Shown here: positions 24,787 to 32,899 of the stretch, in pieces
Position numbering within the stretch: position 1 is the stretch's first letter
Layout: the number at the start of each line of letters is the position of its first letter
Origin: DATGLW01 sp035293965
GTDB lineage: Bacteria; Actinomycetota; Acidimicrobiia; Acidimicrobiales; RAAP-2
DNA: 64,000 nt
Direction of reading: 5' to 3'
Assembly (NCBI GenBank): GCA_035293965.1
Contig: DATGLW010000111.1
Coordinates: forward strand, 13,752-77,751
Program-made: the position numbers and the translations under genes
Notes under the pieces: generated by a model
Database searches by the model: none
What the model saw: only the letters and a program-made list of their open reading frames with translations
What the model was told of the DNA's origin: nothing

Positions 24787-25979
24787 ACGGCGACCGGCGG
24801 CGGCGGGCACACCTCCTGGACCCTGTCGCCGTGGCGGACCGCCCAACGGCCGTCACCCAGGTCCTCGACCGGGTGGTCGGCCGGGCAGGAGGGCTGGGCG
24901 CACACGTAGGCAACGGCGCGCCGCATGGCCGCGTCGACCAGGCAGCCGCCCCCGCCGGCCCACGACCGCAGGGCGCCCAGGGCGGCGAACACGCCGGTCA
25001 CCGGGTCGGCGATGGCGTCGGCGCAGAACACCGGCCCGCTTTTCGACCACGCCACCAGCCCGCCCGCCACGGCCGCGTCGTCGCCGAAGGCGACCCGGCC
25101 CGACCACGGGCCGAGCCGGCCGTAGCCGGTGACGCTCACCCAGGTCCGCCCCGGACGGGCCCGCAGGAAGGCGCCGGGCGTGAGCCCGAGGCGGCGAAGC
25201 GCCCGGGGGCGCGAGCCCTCGATGACCACGTCGGCCCGCGCCAGCAGGCGGCGCAGGCGAGCCCTGCCGGTGGGGGAGGAGAGGTCTGCGGCCTCGTGCT
25301 CGCACCCCGCGTTGAGGTGCCGGAACAACCAGGGATCGCCGAGGCGCGACCCGTCGGGCCGGCGCGGGTCCTCCACCTTCACCACCCGTGCCCCGCTCTG
25401 GGCCAGCAGGTGGGCGCACAGCGGACCAGCCCACATGGCCGACAGGTTCACCACGAGGAGGGATGCCGCCACCCGCTCCGCCCTCGGGCCGAGAGCCACC
25501 GTGCGCACGGGCGCGCTGGCCGGCGGCGGGCGCCGGGGCAGGGCGGCCGAGGGGACCCCGCACAGCTGGGCCCGGGCCGCGAGCGCCGCAGCAGGCATCG
25601 ACGCGCCGGCACGGGCCAGCGCCGCCCAGGGATCCTCCGGCACGGGCCCGCCCACGACGGCCGGCACCACCTCGACGTCCTCGGGACGGGCGAGGTTGAC
25701 GGCCACCCAACCGTCGGCGGCGCGGAGCAGCCGGCACCGCCCGCCGAGCGAGGTGCGGCCGCGGCGGCGAAAGCCGCGGCTCGAGGCCCGCTCGGTGAGG
25801 ACCGTGCGGGCACGCTCGGCCAGGTCGCCCCCCGCGGCGGCGGCCAGGGCCGCCGCCTCCTCTAGCGCGGCGTCGAGCACCGGGACCACCGGAGCGGCCG
25901 GGTACGCGGGGGGCCCGCCTTCGTGCCCAGTCAGCCACATGGCCCCCGAGGCGGCCCACTCGAGCACGGCACAGCGCAT
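24783..25979 (-). CDS. CaiB/BaiF-type CoA-transferase family III protein
   Basis: A 398-residue family III CoA-transferase, which moves CoA between carboxylic acids. The clearest block is VVNLSAMWAGPLCAHLLAQSG followed by VVKVEDPRRPDGSRLGD, with IEGSRPRALRRLGL and the later VTGYGRLGPWSG. This N-terminal Rossmann-like block sits unusually far in, after about 150 residues of less typical sequence, so the protein may be a circularly arranged or half-length relative of the two-domain enzymes; substrate unknown. The ATG at 25979 follows a TAACCT -10 by 7 nt (leaderless). First gene of the operon to 21760. Confidence 0.8.
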   Translation of the reverse strand: MRCAVLEWAASGAMWLTGHEGGPPAYPAAPVVPVLDAALEEAAALAAAAGGDLAERARTVLTERASSRGFRRRGRTSLGGRCRLLRAADGWVAVNLARPEDVEVVPAVVGGPVPEDPWAALARAGASMPAAALAARAQLCGVPSAALPRRPPPASAPVRTVALGPRAERVAASLLVVNLSAMWAGPLCAHLLAQSGARVVKVEDPRRPDGSRLGDPWLFRHLNAGCEHEAADLSSPTGRARLRRLLARADVVIEGSRPRALRRLGLTPGAFLRARPGRTWVSVTGYGRLGPWSGRVAFGDDAAVAGGLVAWSKSGPVFCADAIADPVTGVFAALGALRSWAGGGGCLVDAAMRRAVAYVCAQPSCPADHPVEDLGDGRWAVRHGDRVQEVCPPPPVAV

Positions 25980-25986
25980 GCGACCG

Positions 25987-25992
25987 AGGTTA
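25987..25992 (-). promoter_or_regulatory. -10 box of CoA-transferase operon
   Basis: TAACCT on the minus strand ends 7 nt before the ATG at 25979. Confidence 0.45.
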
Positions 25993-26026
25993 GGGCGGCA
26001 CCGGCCGGGTATGGGTGGGCCCTGCC

Positions 26027-26713
26027 ATGAACCCGGCGCGAGGGACTCTCGGTGCCGCAGGGGTGCTCGTCGCCATCGCAGCCGCGGCCGGCGTCGGGGC
26101 ACTGCTCGGCAACATCGACGGCTCGGTGAGCGTGCGGACCACCGAGCCCGCCCTCCCGGCGGCCCAGGTGCCGGCGGCTGCCGAGGCCGCCCCGACGACG
26201 ACCGTCGCCGGGATCGCCGCCGGTGCGAGCTCGAGCAGCGCCTCGGCCTCGAGTGGCAGGCCGGCGGCGGGCCGGCGCGCATCACGGTCCTCGGGCGAAC
26301 CGGTCAGCACCAGCGCCGAGCGGTCGACCTCGGCCAGCGCGCGCCAGCGCCGGGCGATCACCACGGGGGGCGCCCAGACGGGGGCGGCCTCCGCGCCGCC
26401 GCCAACCGGGCTTCCGACCCTTGGTGGCGGGGGTCCGACACTGGCGCCACCGGTGCCGGTCACCCAGGGCACCGGACGTGCCCCGGCCCAGACGACCACC
26501 ACCAAGCCTCCGACTTCCCCCACCACGACGACCGCGACGACTTCCCCCACCACGACTTCCCCCACCACGGCGACCGCCACGAACCCACCGGCCACCACCA
26601 CCACGGCGACCACCACGGCGACCACCACGGCGACCACCACCAAGCCGCCGGCCACCACCACCACGATCACCCCGCTGCCGCTGCCACTGCCACTGCCGCT
26701 CCCGCGGCCCTGA
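26027..26713 (+). CDS. Thr/Pro-rich mucin-like secreted or anchored protein
   Basis: A 228-residue low-complexity protein with no recognised domain. A single hydrophobic N-terminal segment (about residues 6-28, GAAGVLVAIAAAAGVGALLG) is a signal anchor. It is followed by an Ala/Ser-rich region, a Gly/Pro stretch and about 75 residues of TTT/PTTTT/PPATTTT repeats ending in PLPLPLPLP. It could be a glycosylated cell-surface stalk. The opposite strand is also open over part of this region, so coding status rests on the N-terminal anchor and composition. ATG 26027 is preceded by GGTGGG; GTG 26015 is in frame. Confidence 0.55.
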   Translation: MNPARGTLGAAGVLVAIAAAAGVGALLGNIDGSVSVRTTEPALPAAQVPAAAEAAPTTTVAGIAAGASSSSASASSGRPAAGRRASRSSGEPVSTSAERSTSASARQRRAITTGGAQTGAASAPPPTGLPTLGGGGPTLAPPVPVTQGTGRAPAQTTTTKPPTSPTTTTATTSPTTTSPTTATATNPPATTTTATTTATTTATTTKPPATTTTITPLPLPLPLPLPRP

Positions 26714-26860
26714 CGCTGCCTCCTCGCCCTGCGCCTCCACCCCGGTCCGGCTCACACCAGGACGCCCGGCTCCCCCGCGCCCAGCTCCACCCGGCACCTC
26801 CCCGGGCCCTTCGTCGGCGAGCCCGACGAGCGACCGACGACCCGCCCGCGCGCGATCCAC

Positions 26861-26866
26861 TACGTT
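26861..26866 (+). promoter_or_regulatory. -10 box upstream of small ORF and thiolase fusion
   Basis: TACGTT ends 7 nt before the ATG at 26874, matching the leaderless pattern seen elsewhere in the window. It would be the promoter of the downstream DUF35-thiolase gene. The rest of the gap from 26714 shows nothing recognisable. Confidence 0.45.
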
Positions 26867-26873
26867 GGCGCCC

Positions 26874-27017
26874 ATGGCCCGCGCCACGCACGGGGCCCGG
26901 GCACCATTGGCCGCGGGGCGACTGCCGAGCACTGGCACCGTCGAGGCCGAGCCCCCGCTCGGTCCGCACCTCGGAGGCGACGTCGCCGCGCCCTTCACAC
27001 ACCGAGGAGGCCGCTGA
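26874..27017 (+). CDS. Possible leaderless 47-residue ORF coupled to thiolase fusion
   Basis: ATG at 26874 directly follows a good -10 at leaderless distance. The 47-codon frame ends in TGA whose last base is the first base of the next gene's ATG (TGATG at 27015-27019). The peptide is Ala/Gly/Pro-rich with no domain. It may be a translated leader that delivers ribosomes to the next gene, or a chance frame in a 5' UTR. Confidence 0.35.
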   Translation: MARATHGARAPLAAGRLPSTGTVEAEPPLGPHLGGDVAAPFTHRGGR

Positions 27018-28693
27018 TGGCCATCGGCGCCGGGCGCCCGCTCCCGCTCGTCGACGACGAGAACGCCTTCTACTGGCAGGCTGGAAGGGACGGGGTCCTG
27101 CGCTTCCGCCAGTGCCGCTCGTGCGGCGCCCTCCTCCACCCCCCGCCGCCGGTCTGCCGGTACTGCCGCTCGGAGGACATCGGGACGGCGGAAGTCTCCG
27201 GGCGCGGCGTGGTCGTCGGGGTGACGGTCAACCACCAGCCGTGGGACCCCGCGTTCCCCCCGCCCTTCGTCATCGCCTCGGTCGCCGTCGACGAGGACCC
27301 CCGCGTACGGGTCCTCACCAACCTGGTCAACCTCGAGCCCGACGACGCCCGCGTGGGGATGCGCGTGCGCGTCTGCTTCGAACAGGCCGAGGACGTCTGG
27401 CTCCCGATGTTCGAGCCCGACGGCACCGAGGAGGCGGTGCTCCCCGACGACGAGACCCCCCCGGCCGACCACCGGCGATGGGTCCGGCCCATGCGTACCG
27501 CCGACAAGTTCGAGGACAAGGTGGCCATCACGGGCATCGGCATGTCGCCGATCGGCCGGCGCCTGATGCTGCCGCCCCTCAAGCTCACCGTCGCCGCCGT
27601 CAAGGCGGCGGTGGCCGACGCCGGGCTGACCATGGCCGACGTCGACGGCCTCTCCACCTACCCTGGCGCCCCGGCGGCCGGCGGGTTCTCCGAGGGCGGC
27701 GTGAGCGCCCTCGAGGACGCCCTCGGCATCCGGCCCAGCTGGTACAACGGCGGCGGCGAGACGTTCGGCCCCGCCGGCTCGGTGATCGCGGCCATGCTGG
27801 CCGTGGCCGCCGGGCTCGCGCGCCACGTCGTGTGCTTCCGCACGGTCTGGCAGGCGACCTACGCCGCCCGCCAGCGCGCCCTCGACCCCTCGGGCGCCAA
27901 CCCCTACGGCATGGGCGGGGCGCGAGGGCGCGTCCCGGGCTTCATGGCGCCCTACGGCATCGGGTCGGCTGCCAACAACTTGGCTCTGTACGCGTCGAAC
28001 CACTTCCACCGCTACGGCACCACCCGCGAGACGCTCGGGTGGATCGCTCTCAACCAGCGCCGCAACGCCGCTCTCAACCCCAACGCCATCTACCGCGACC
28101 CCCTGTCGATGGACGACTACCTGTCGGCCCGCATGATCACCACCCCTTTCGGCCTCTTCGACTGCGACGTGCCGGCCGACGCCTGTGTGGCCGTGGTGGT
28201 GTCGGCCATCGACGCGGCACGCGACCTGGCCAAGGCCCCGGTGCTCGTCGAGGCGGTGGGCACCCAGATGACCGAGCGGGTGGCCTGGGACCAGAGCACC
28301 ATGACCCACGAGCCACAGGTGCTCGGGCCCGCTGCGCACCTGTGGTCACGAACGACCCTGCGGCCGTCGGACGTGCAGGTGGCCGAGCTCTACGACGGGT
28401 TCACGTTCAATTGCCTGTCGTGGCTCGAAGGGCCCGGCTTCTGCGGCATCGGCGAGGCCAAGGACTTCCTCGACGGCGGCCGCAACATCGCCCGCGACGG
28501 CGGGGTGGTGGCGCTCAACACCCACGGCGGACAGCTCTCGGCAGGGCGGACCCACGGGATGGGCCTCGTCCACGAGGCGGTCGTGCAGCTCCGGGGCGAG
28601 GGCGGCGACCGGCAGGTTCGGGGCGCGTCGGTGGCCGTGGTGAGCAGCGGCGGCCTCACCCCGGCGGGCGCCATCCTCCTGCGCAGCGAGTAG
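27017..28693 (+). CDS. DUF35 OB-fold/zinc-ribbon fused to thiolase-like (lipid-transfer-type) protein
   Basis: A 558-residue natural fusion. Residues about 15-145 are a DUF35 domain: rubredoxin-like zinc ribbon (CRSC ... CRYC) followed by an OB fold. From about residue 165 comes a thiolase-superfamily domain of the non-condensing Ltp/SCP-x type (VAITGIGMSPIGRR, then ELYDGFTFNCLSWLEGPGFC and LNTHGGQLSAGRTHGMG). In steroid side-chain degradation, separate DUF35 and Ltp2-type proteins form a retro-aldolase; the fusion predicts a similar C-C cleaving enzyme on acyl-CoA substrates (inference). GAGGAGG lies 6 nt before the ATG, a strong ribosome site. It converges with the GGDEF-EAL gene 36 bp away. 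Confidence 0.88.
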   Translation: MAIGAGRPLPLVDDENAFYWQAGRDGVLRFRQCRSCGALLHPPPPVCRYCRSEDIGTAEVSGRGVVVGVTVNHQPWDPAFPPPFVIASVAVDEDPRVRVLTNLVNLEPDDARVGMRVRVCFEQAEDVWLPMFEPDGTEEAVLPDDETPPADHRRWVRPMRTADKFEDKVAITGIGMSPIGRRLMLPPLKLTVAAVKAAVADAGLTMADVDGLSTYPGAPAAGGFSEGGVSALEDALGIRPSWYNGGGETFGPAGSVIAAMLAVAAGLARHVVCFRTVWQATYAARQRALDPSGANPYGMGGARGRVPGFMAPYGIGSAANNLALYASNHFHRYGTTRETLGWIALNQRRNAALNPNAIYRDPLSMDDYLSARMITTPFGLFDCDVPADACVAVVVSAIDAARDLAKAPVLVEAVGTQMTERVAWDQSTMTHEPQVLGPAAHLWSRTTLRPSDVQVAELYDGFTFNCLSWLEGPGFCGIGEAKDFLDGGRNIARDGGVVALNTHGGQLSAGRTHGMGLVHEAVVQLRGEGGDRQVRGASVAVVSSGGLTPAGAILLRSE

Positions 28694-28729
28694 GCGCAGG
28701 CTCCCGGGGCCCGCGGGCGCGTCGGCGCC

Positions 28730-31675
28730 TCAGCCCGAGGGACCGCCGCGCGGGAGCCATCCCGGATCGGCGGCACCGGGCGTGCCCGCACCAGCCCCCT
28801 CGTGCGCCGGGCGGGCCGGCCTCGTCTGCTCGAGCAGGGCATCGAGGTCGGCAGGGGACAGCGGATGGGCGAAGAGGAACCCCTGCGCGCTGGTGCAGCG
28901 CTCGAGCTGGAGGAACTCGAGCTGCCCCCGTGCCTCGACCCCCTCGGCCACCGTGTCGAGGTGGAGGACGTTGCCGAGGGTGAGCAGCGTGTGCACGAGG
29001 GCAGACGACTCGTTGGACTCCGACAGCGCGGCGATGAAGGACTGGTCGATCTTGAGGCAGTCGACGGGGATCTGGCGCAGGTAGGCGAGCGAGGAGTAGC
29101 CCGTGCCGAAGTCATCGATGGCGACCCGGACGCCCAGGTCGCGCAGCACCCTGAGCACCTCGCTCGCCCCGTGCACGTCGCGCATGAGGGCCGACTCGGT
29201 CAGCTCGACGATGAGCGACGTGGGCGCCAGCCCCGAGGCGCGAAGCGATGACCGCACCACGTCGAGCAACCCGCAGTGGAGCTGCTGGGCGGACACGTTG
29301 ACCGACACGTCGATGCGGTGGCCTGCCGCATGCCAGCGGGCGCCCTGCTGGCAGGCCTGCTCGAGCACCCAGGAACCGACCTTCTGCATCACGCCCGATC
29401 GCTCCATCATGGGCACGAACACGCCGGGGGCGATCGTGCCGTGCTCGGGATGGTCCCAGCGCAGCAGCGCCTCGGCCCCGGTGAGGCGCAACGTGCGCAG
29501 CTCGACGATGGGCTGGTAGACGAGGCGCAGCTCACCGTTCTCGAGCGCCGACCTGCAGTCCATCAACAGCGCGTGCTCCTTGCCGGTCGCGCTCCCCATC
29601 GCCGGCTCGTACGCCTGGGAGCGGTCGCGCCCCCCCGCCTTGGCCGCGTAGAGCGCCACGTCGGCCCGCCGAAGGAGCTCCTCGGCGTCGGCGTCGGTGC
29701 CGGTCGCGATCCCCACGCTGGCCGACACGCGCACGGGCGGGTGCTCGGACCCGGCGATCTCGAAGGGCTCCCGCAGCACGTCGAGGAGCTTGGCGGCGAC
29801 GCGCTCGGGCTCCGAGGCCGGCGCGCCCAGGAGCACGACGAACTCGTCGCCGCCGAGGCGGGCCACGGTGTCGCTCGCCCGCAGGGTGCCCGACAGCCTC
29901 CGGGCCACCTCCACGAGGAGCCGGTCGCCGGCCGAGTGCCCGAGGTTGTCGTTGACGTCCTTGAAGCCGTCGAGGTCCATGAACAGCACGGCCGGAGAGC
30001 CGCCGTTGCGCCGCGCCGTCGCCACGGCCTGGTCGATCCGGTCGAGGAGCAGCGAGCGGTTCGGGAGCCCGGTCAGCTCGTCGTGGAGGACCCGGTAGCG
30101 CAGCTCGTCGTGGAGCATGGCGTTGCGCACCGCCACGGCCGAGTGCGCGGCCAACCCCACCAGGCGCGACTCGATCGACCGGGCGATCGCCTCGAGCCCC
30201 TTTTCGCTGCGGAACATGGCGATCATGTGGCCGAGCACCGCGTGGCCCGCACGAATGGGCACGGAGGCGGCGCCACCCATGCCGACCGCCGCCATCACCT
30301 CCGAGTAGCGGTTGGCGGGATCGCTCACCCGGTACAGCTGCATCCCCTCGACCGGGCCCTGCGCGTAGGTGACGTGGCGGAACTCGAGGAGCGGGGCCGC
30401 GTCGGCCGGGTCGATGCCCTCGAGGCCGACGGAGCGGCCCTGGGGACCGGACACGTCGCCGATGGTGACCATCGCCGCGTCGCAGGCCACCACGGCGCGC
30501 ATGGAGTGGGCGACCCGGTCGGCGACCTCGTCGAGCGTGCCGAGCTGGGCCAGGGAGCGTGCGAGCTCCAAGAGGACCTGGGTGGCGCGTGCCTCGGCGG
30601 TGGCAGCCTCGATGGCCGTGGCCGCGTCGAGCACCGAGGCCGTGAAGCGGGCGTAGACCTCGAGGAGGTCGCGCTCGGAGGCCAGGTAGCCGGCCGAACC
30701 CGGGTCGACCGCCGAAAGCCACCCGTAGTGGCGCTGGGCCGAGGACACCGCCACCGCCAGGAAGGCGGGATCGGCCCGTTGCACCGGGTCGGCCAGGCGG
30801 GCCGCCACCTCGGCTGCCGCCTCGTCAGAGAGCCCTCTCGCGAAGATGCGGCCCGCAGAGCCCTCCCGGCCTTCGATCGCGAGCACGAACCCGCTGGCGT
30901 GCACGGCTGCCGCCGACTCCTCGAGGACCCGGTCCACGGCGGTCTCGAGGCTCTCGGCCGACACGAGGTCGCCCACGGTCCGCTGGAAGGCCCCGAGGCG
31001 CTCTTCGAGGACGCGGCTGCGCAGCCGGTAGAACTCGGCGCGCGATGCGTCGTCGTGTGCCTCGCGCCAGCGCACCCGGAACTCGCACGCCGGGGCCCCC
31101 CGGCACTGGCAGCGCTCCTCGACGACCTGGGCCAGGGGCAGCCCGAACATCCGGGGCACGGCTGCGAAGATGCCGCCGGTCAGCGCGCAGGAGGCCTCGA
31201 AGGGCTCGTAGCCCTCCACGAAGTGCATGCGCACGAGGAACTCGCTCGGCCCCACCTGCTCGGGCTCGATCACCCCCACGCTGTTGGCAGCTCGCGACGA
31301 GATCGGAAGCGTGGCGAACACGTCGGCGCTCGAGGCCACCGCATGGGACGCGGTCAGGTGGCCGAGGAAGCGGCTGCCCAGGCTCTCGCCGATGTTCGCG
31401 GAGGCCCCGATCGCGGCCAGGCCGTGGAGGCCGCCGAGCGCCTCGGCCGCCGCCTCGAGCAGGGCGCGTACCTGGCCGTAGGAGCTGCGGGCCGCCTCGT
31501 CGGTGAGCACCGAGAGGTCCCTCGTCTCGCCGGCGCGCTCGAGCACCGTGTCGAGGAGGCCCTTTTCCTTCAGGTGGGACACCACCATGCGGACCAGGAG
31601 CCCGGAGAACTCGGAGCCGGCCACGATGGCCGGACGGGCGGCGCTCGGTGAGCTTGCGTGCGGTCCTGCAGCCAC
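28730..31675 (-). CDS. V4R-like/GAF/GGDEF/EAL cyclic-di-GMP protein
   Basis: A soluble, multidomain c-di-GMP enzyme of about 981 residues. The N-terminal about 200 residues resemble a V4R/heme-NO-type sensor and end with a CxCRGAPACEFRVRW cysteine motif. One or two GAF-like regions follow (about 220-540). The GGDEF domain has an intact RLGGDEF, so cyclase activity is possible. The EAL domain has EALLRW, TESALMRD, DDFGTGYSSL and KIDQSF, with AEGVEA near the end, so phosphodiesterase activity is also possible. I chose the GTG at 31675, 6 nt after TATCCT (leaderless); GTG 31624 and ATG 31588 are later in-frame alternatives. No membrane segment. Confidence 0.87.
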   Translation of the reverse strand: MAAGPHASSPSAARPAIVAGSEFSGLLVRMVVSHLKEKGLLDTVLERAGETRDLSVLTDEAARSSYGQVRALLEAAAEALGGLHGLAAIGASANIGESLGSRFLGHLTASHAVASSADVFATLPISSRAANSVGVIEPEQVGPSEFLVRMHFVEGYEPFEASCALTGGIFAAVPRMFGLPLAQVVEERCQCRGAPACEFRVRWREAHDDASRAEFYRLRSRVLEERLGAFQRTVGDLVSAESLETAVDRVLEESAAAVHASGFVLAIEGREGSAGRIFARGLSDEAAAEVAARLADPVQRADPAFLAVAVSSAQRHYGWLSAVDPGSAGYLASERDLLEVYARFTASVLDAATAIEAATAEARATQVLLELARSLAQLGTLDEVADRVAHSMRAVVACDAAMVTIGDVSGPQGRSVGLEGIDPADAAPLLEFRHVTYAQGPVEGMQLYRVSDPANRYSEVMAAVGMGGAASVPIRAGHAVLGHMIAMFRSEKGLEAIARSIESRLVGLAAHSAVAVRNAMLHDELRYRVLHDELTGLPNRSLLLDRIDQAVATARRNGGSPAVLFMDLDGFKDVNDNLGHSAGDRLLVEVARRLSGTLRASDTVARLGGDEFVVLLGAPASEPERVAAKLLDVLREPFEIAGSEHPPVRVSASVGIATGTDADAEELLRRADVALYAAKAGGRDRSQAYEPAMGSATGKEHALLMDCRSALENGELRLVYQPIVELRTLRLTGAEALLRWDHPEHGTIAPGVFVPMMERSGVMQKVGSWVLEQACQQGARWHAAGHRIDVSVNVSAQQLHCGLLDVVRSSLRASGLAPTSLIVELTESALMRDVHGASEVLRVLRDLGVRVAIDDFGTGYSSLAYLRQIPVDCLKIDQSFIAALSESNESSALVHTLLTLGNVLHLDTVAEGVEARGQLEFLQLERCTSAQGFLFAHPLSPADLDALLEQTRPARPAHEGAGAGTPGAADPGWLPRGGPSG

Positions 31676-31696
31676 CGCTGCAGGATACTGCAGGAT
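31665..31696 (-). promoter_or_regulatory. -10 box and triple CTGCAG operator candidate
   Basis: Three CTGCAG hexamers lie within 30 bp, including a CCTGCAG-6-CTGCAGG dyad (31665-31684) and a second direct copy. They flank a minus-strand TATCCT (31682-31687) that ends 6 nt before GTG 31675. The arrangement suggests a repressor covering the promoter. Confidence 0.45.
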
Positions 31697-31718
31697 CGTG
31701 CTGAAAGTGGTGTTTTCG

Positions 31719-32828
31719 CTAGGATCGGCACGGGTCGTACCAGGGCTGCTGGCCGTCGAGCGCGTACAGCGCCACGGCCAGCGTGTCCTGGTCGGCCTTG
31801 GTGGCCGTGTTCGGGGGCACGCCCACGAGGCCGGGCAGCCCGGCGGCCCTCGCCGCCTGGTCCCACGTGGCCTGGCTGAACTGGAAGGCCCCCATGAAGC
31901 GGCCGTCGGGCGACACGGCGGCGTAGTTGCCACCCGACTCGGCCATCACCACGCAGCGAAGGAAGGCGTTGAGTGGCGGGTCGGAGGTGGCGTGCTGGCC
32001 GGTGCCGGCCGCCCCAGGCGCGCTCGCTGCTCCCGGGGCGCTGCCGGGCCCCGGCGGCGGGCTGCCAGCTGCGCCCGGCGAGCCCTGGCCCGCAGGTCCC
32101 GCCGCAGAGCCGGCGGGCACGGCCGCGACCACCGGCCGTGGCGGCACGAGACGCCGCAACGCGGTTGCAGCCTGCGCCGCCTGGACCTGAGAGATGGCCG
32201 CGGCGAGCTGGGCCGTTACCTGGGCCTGCTGGGCCTGCAGCTGCGCCTCGACCTGCTGGGAGCGGGTGAGCAGGGCCGACGCGCTCGACGCGTCGGCCCT
32301 GTCGCGGGCACTCGCCGCCGCGAGCGTGGCGCGGTCGGCCTCGAGCTGGCGCTGGGCGAGCCGCAGCTGGGCGAGCGCCGTCCCGACGTCGCCGACCACC
32401 AGCTGGCGGTACTGCGACCTGGCGATGGCCTGCGCCTCGTCGGTGTCGAACATCAGCGCGGCGTCGCCACCCTCGCCGGGGCGGGCGTCGAGGAAGGCCG
32501 CCAGCGCCTCCTGGGCCAGCCGGTGGCGGTCGCTCGCCACCTGGCGGCGATCGTCGGCCAGCTGTGCGCCGGTGCGAGCGATGGCCGCCTCGTCGCCGGC
32601 GACCCTGGCGGCGGCCTGGTCAGCCTGCTGCTGGTAGCCGCCGATCTGCAGCTGCTCCACGGTCATCTGCTGGGCAAGGCGGACCGCCGTCGCGCGCAGG
32701 TCCGACACCTGGTCCGCCGCCGACGGCGCGACCCCCAGGGCGACCGCCACCGCCACCGCGGCCACCGGCGCCGCGAGGCGTGCGGCGCGGCGGGCCCGGG
32801 TTGCCGGGCGACGGCCGACGCCAGCCAC
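31719..32828 (-). CDS. Secreted coiled-coil protein with Rpf/transglycosylase-like domain
   Basis: A 369-residue exported cell-wall enzyme. A basic N-terminus and hydrophobic stretch (about residues 18-38, ending APSAADQ) form a signal peptide. Residues about 40-215 form an Ala/Gln-rich coiled coil like the PcsB/CwlO/RipA type. A Pro/Gly/Ala linker follows (about 220-285). The C-terminal about 75 residues contain LRCVVMAESGGNYAAV, FMGAFQFSQATWD and WYDPCR, a transglycosylase-like/Rpf domain with catalytic Glu. It probably cleaves peptidoglycan during growth or resuscitation (family knowledge). The downstream GGDEF-EAL gene is on the same strand with 43 bp between stop and start. Confidence 0.88.
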   Translation of the reverse strand: MAGVGRRPATRARRAARLAAPVAAVAVAVALGVAPSAADQVSDLRATAVRLAQQMTVEQLQIGGYQQQADQAAARVAGDEAAIARTGAQLADDRRQVASDRHRLAQEALAAFLDARPGEGGDAALMFDTDEAQAIARSQYRQLVVGDVGTALAQLRLAQRQLEADRATLAAASARDRADASSASALLTRSQQVEAQLQAQQAQVTAQLAAAISQVQAAQAATALRRLVPPRPVVAAVPAGSAAGPAGQGSPGAAGSPPPGPGSAPGAASAPGAAGTGQHATSDPPLNAFLRCVVMAESGGNYAAVSPDGRFMGAFQFSQATWDQAARAAGLPGLVGVPPNTATKADQDTLAVALYALDGQQPWYDPCRS

Positions 32829-32899
32829 GAAGGACAGGTTCTAGCGCCTGGTGCCTGGTGCCTGCAAACGGCCGTCGGGGCCCGGCAGCCGGCGGCACG

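Noticed and set aside
26027..26713. Minus-strand Val-rich frame opposite the Thr-rich protein
   Set aside because: It is the complement of the ACC/ACG repeats; it has no start signal or domain, and the plus frame has a sensible N-terminal anchor.
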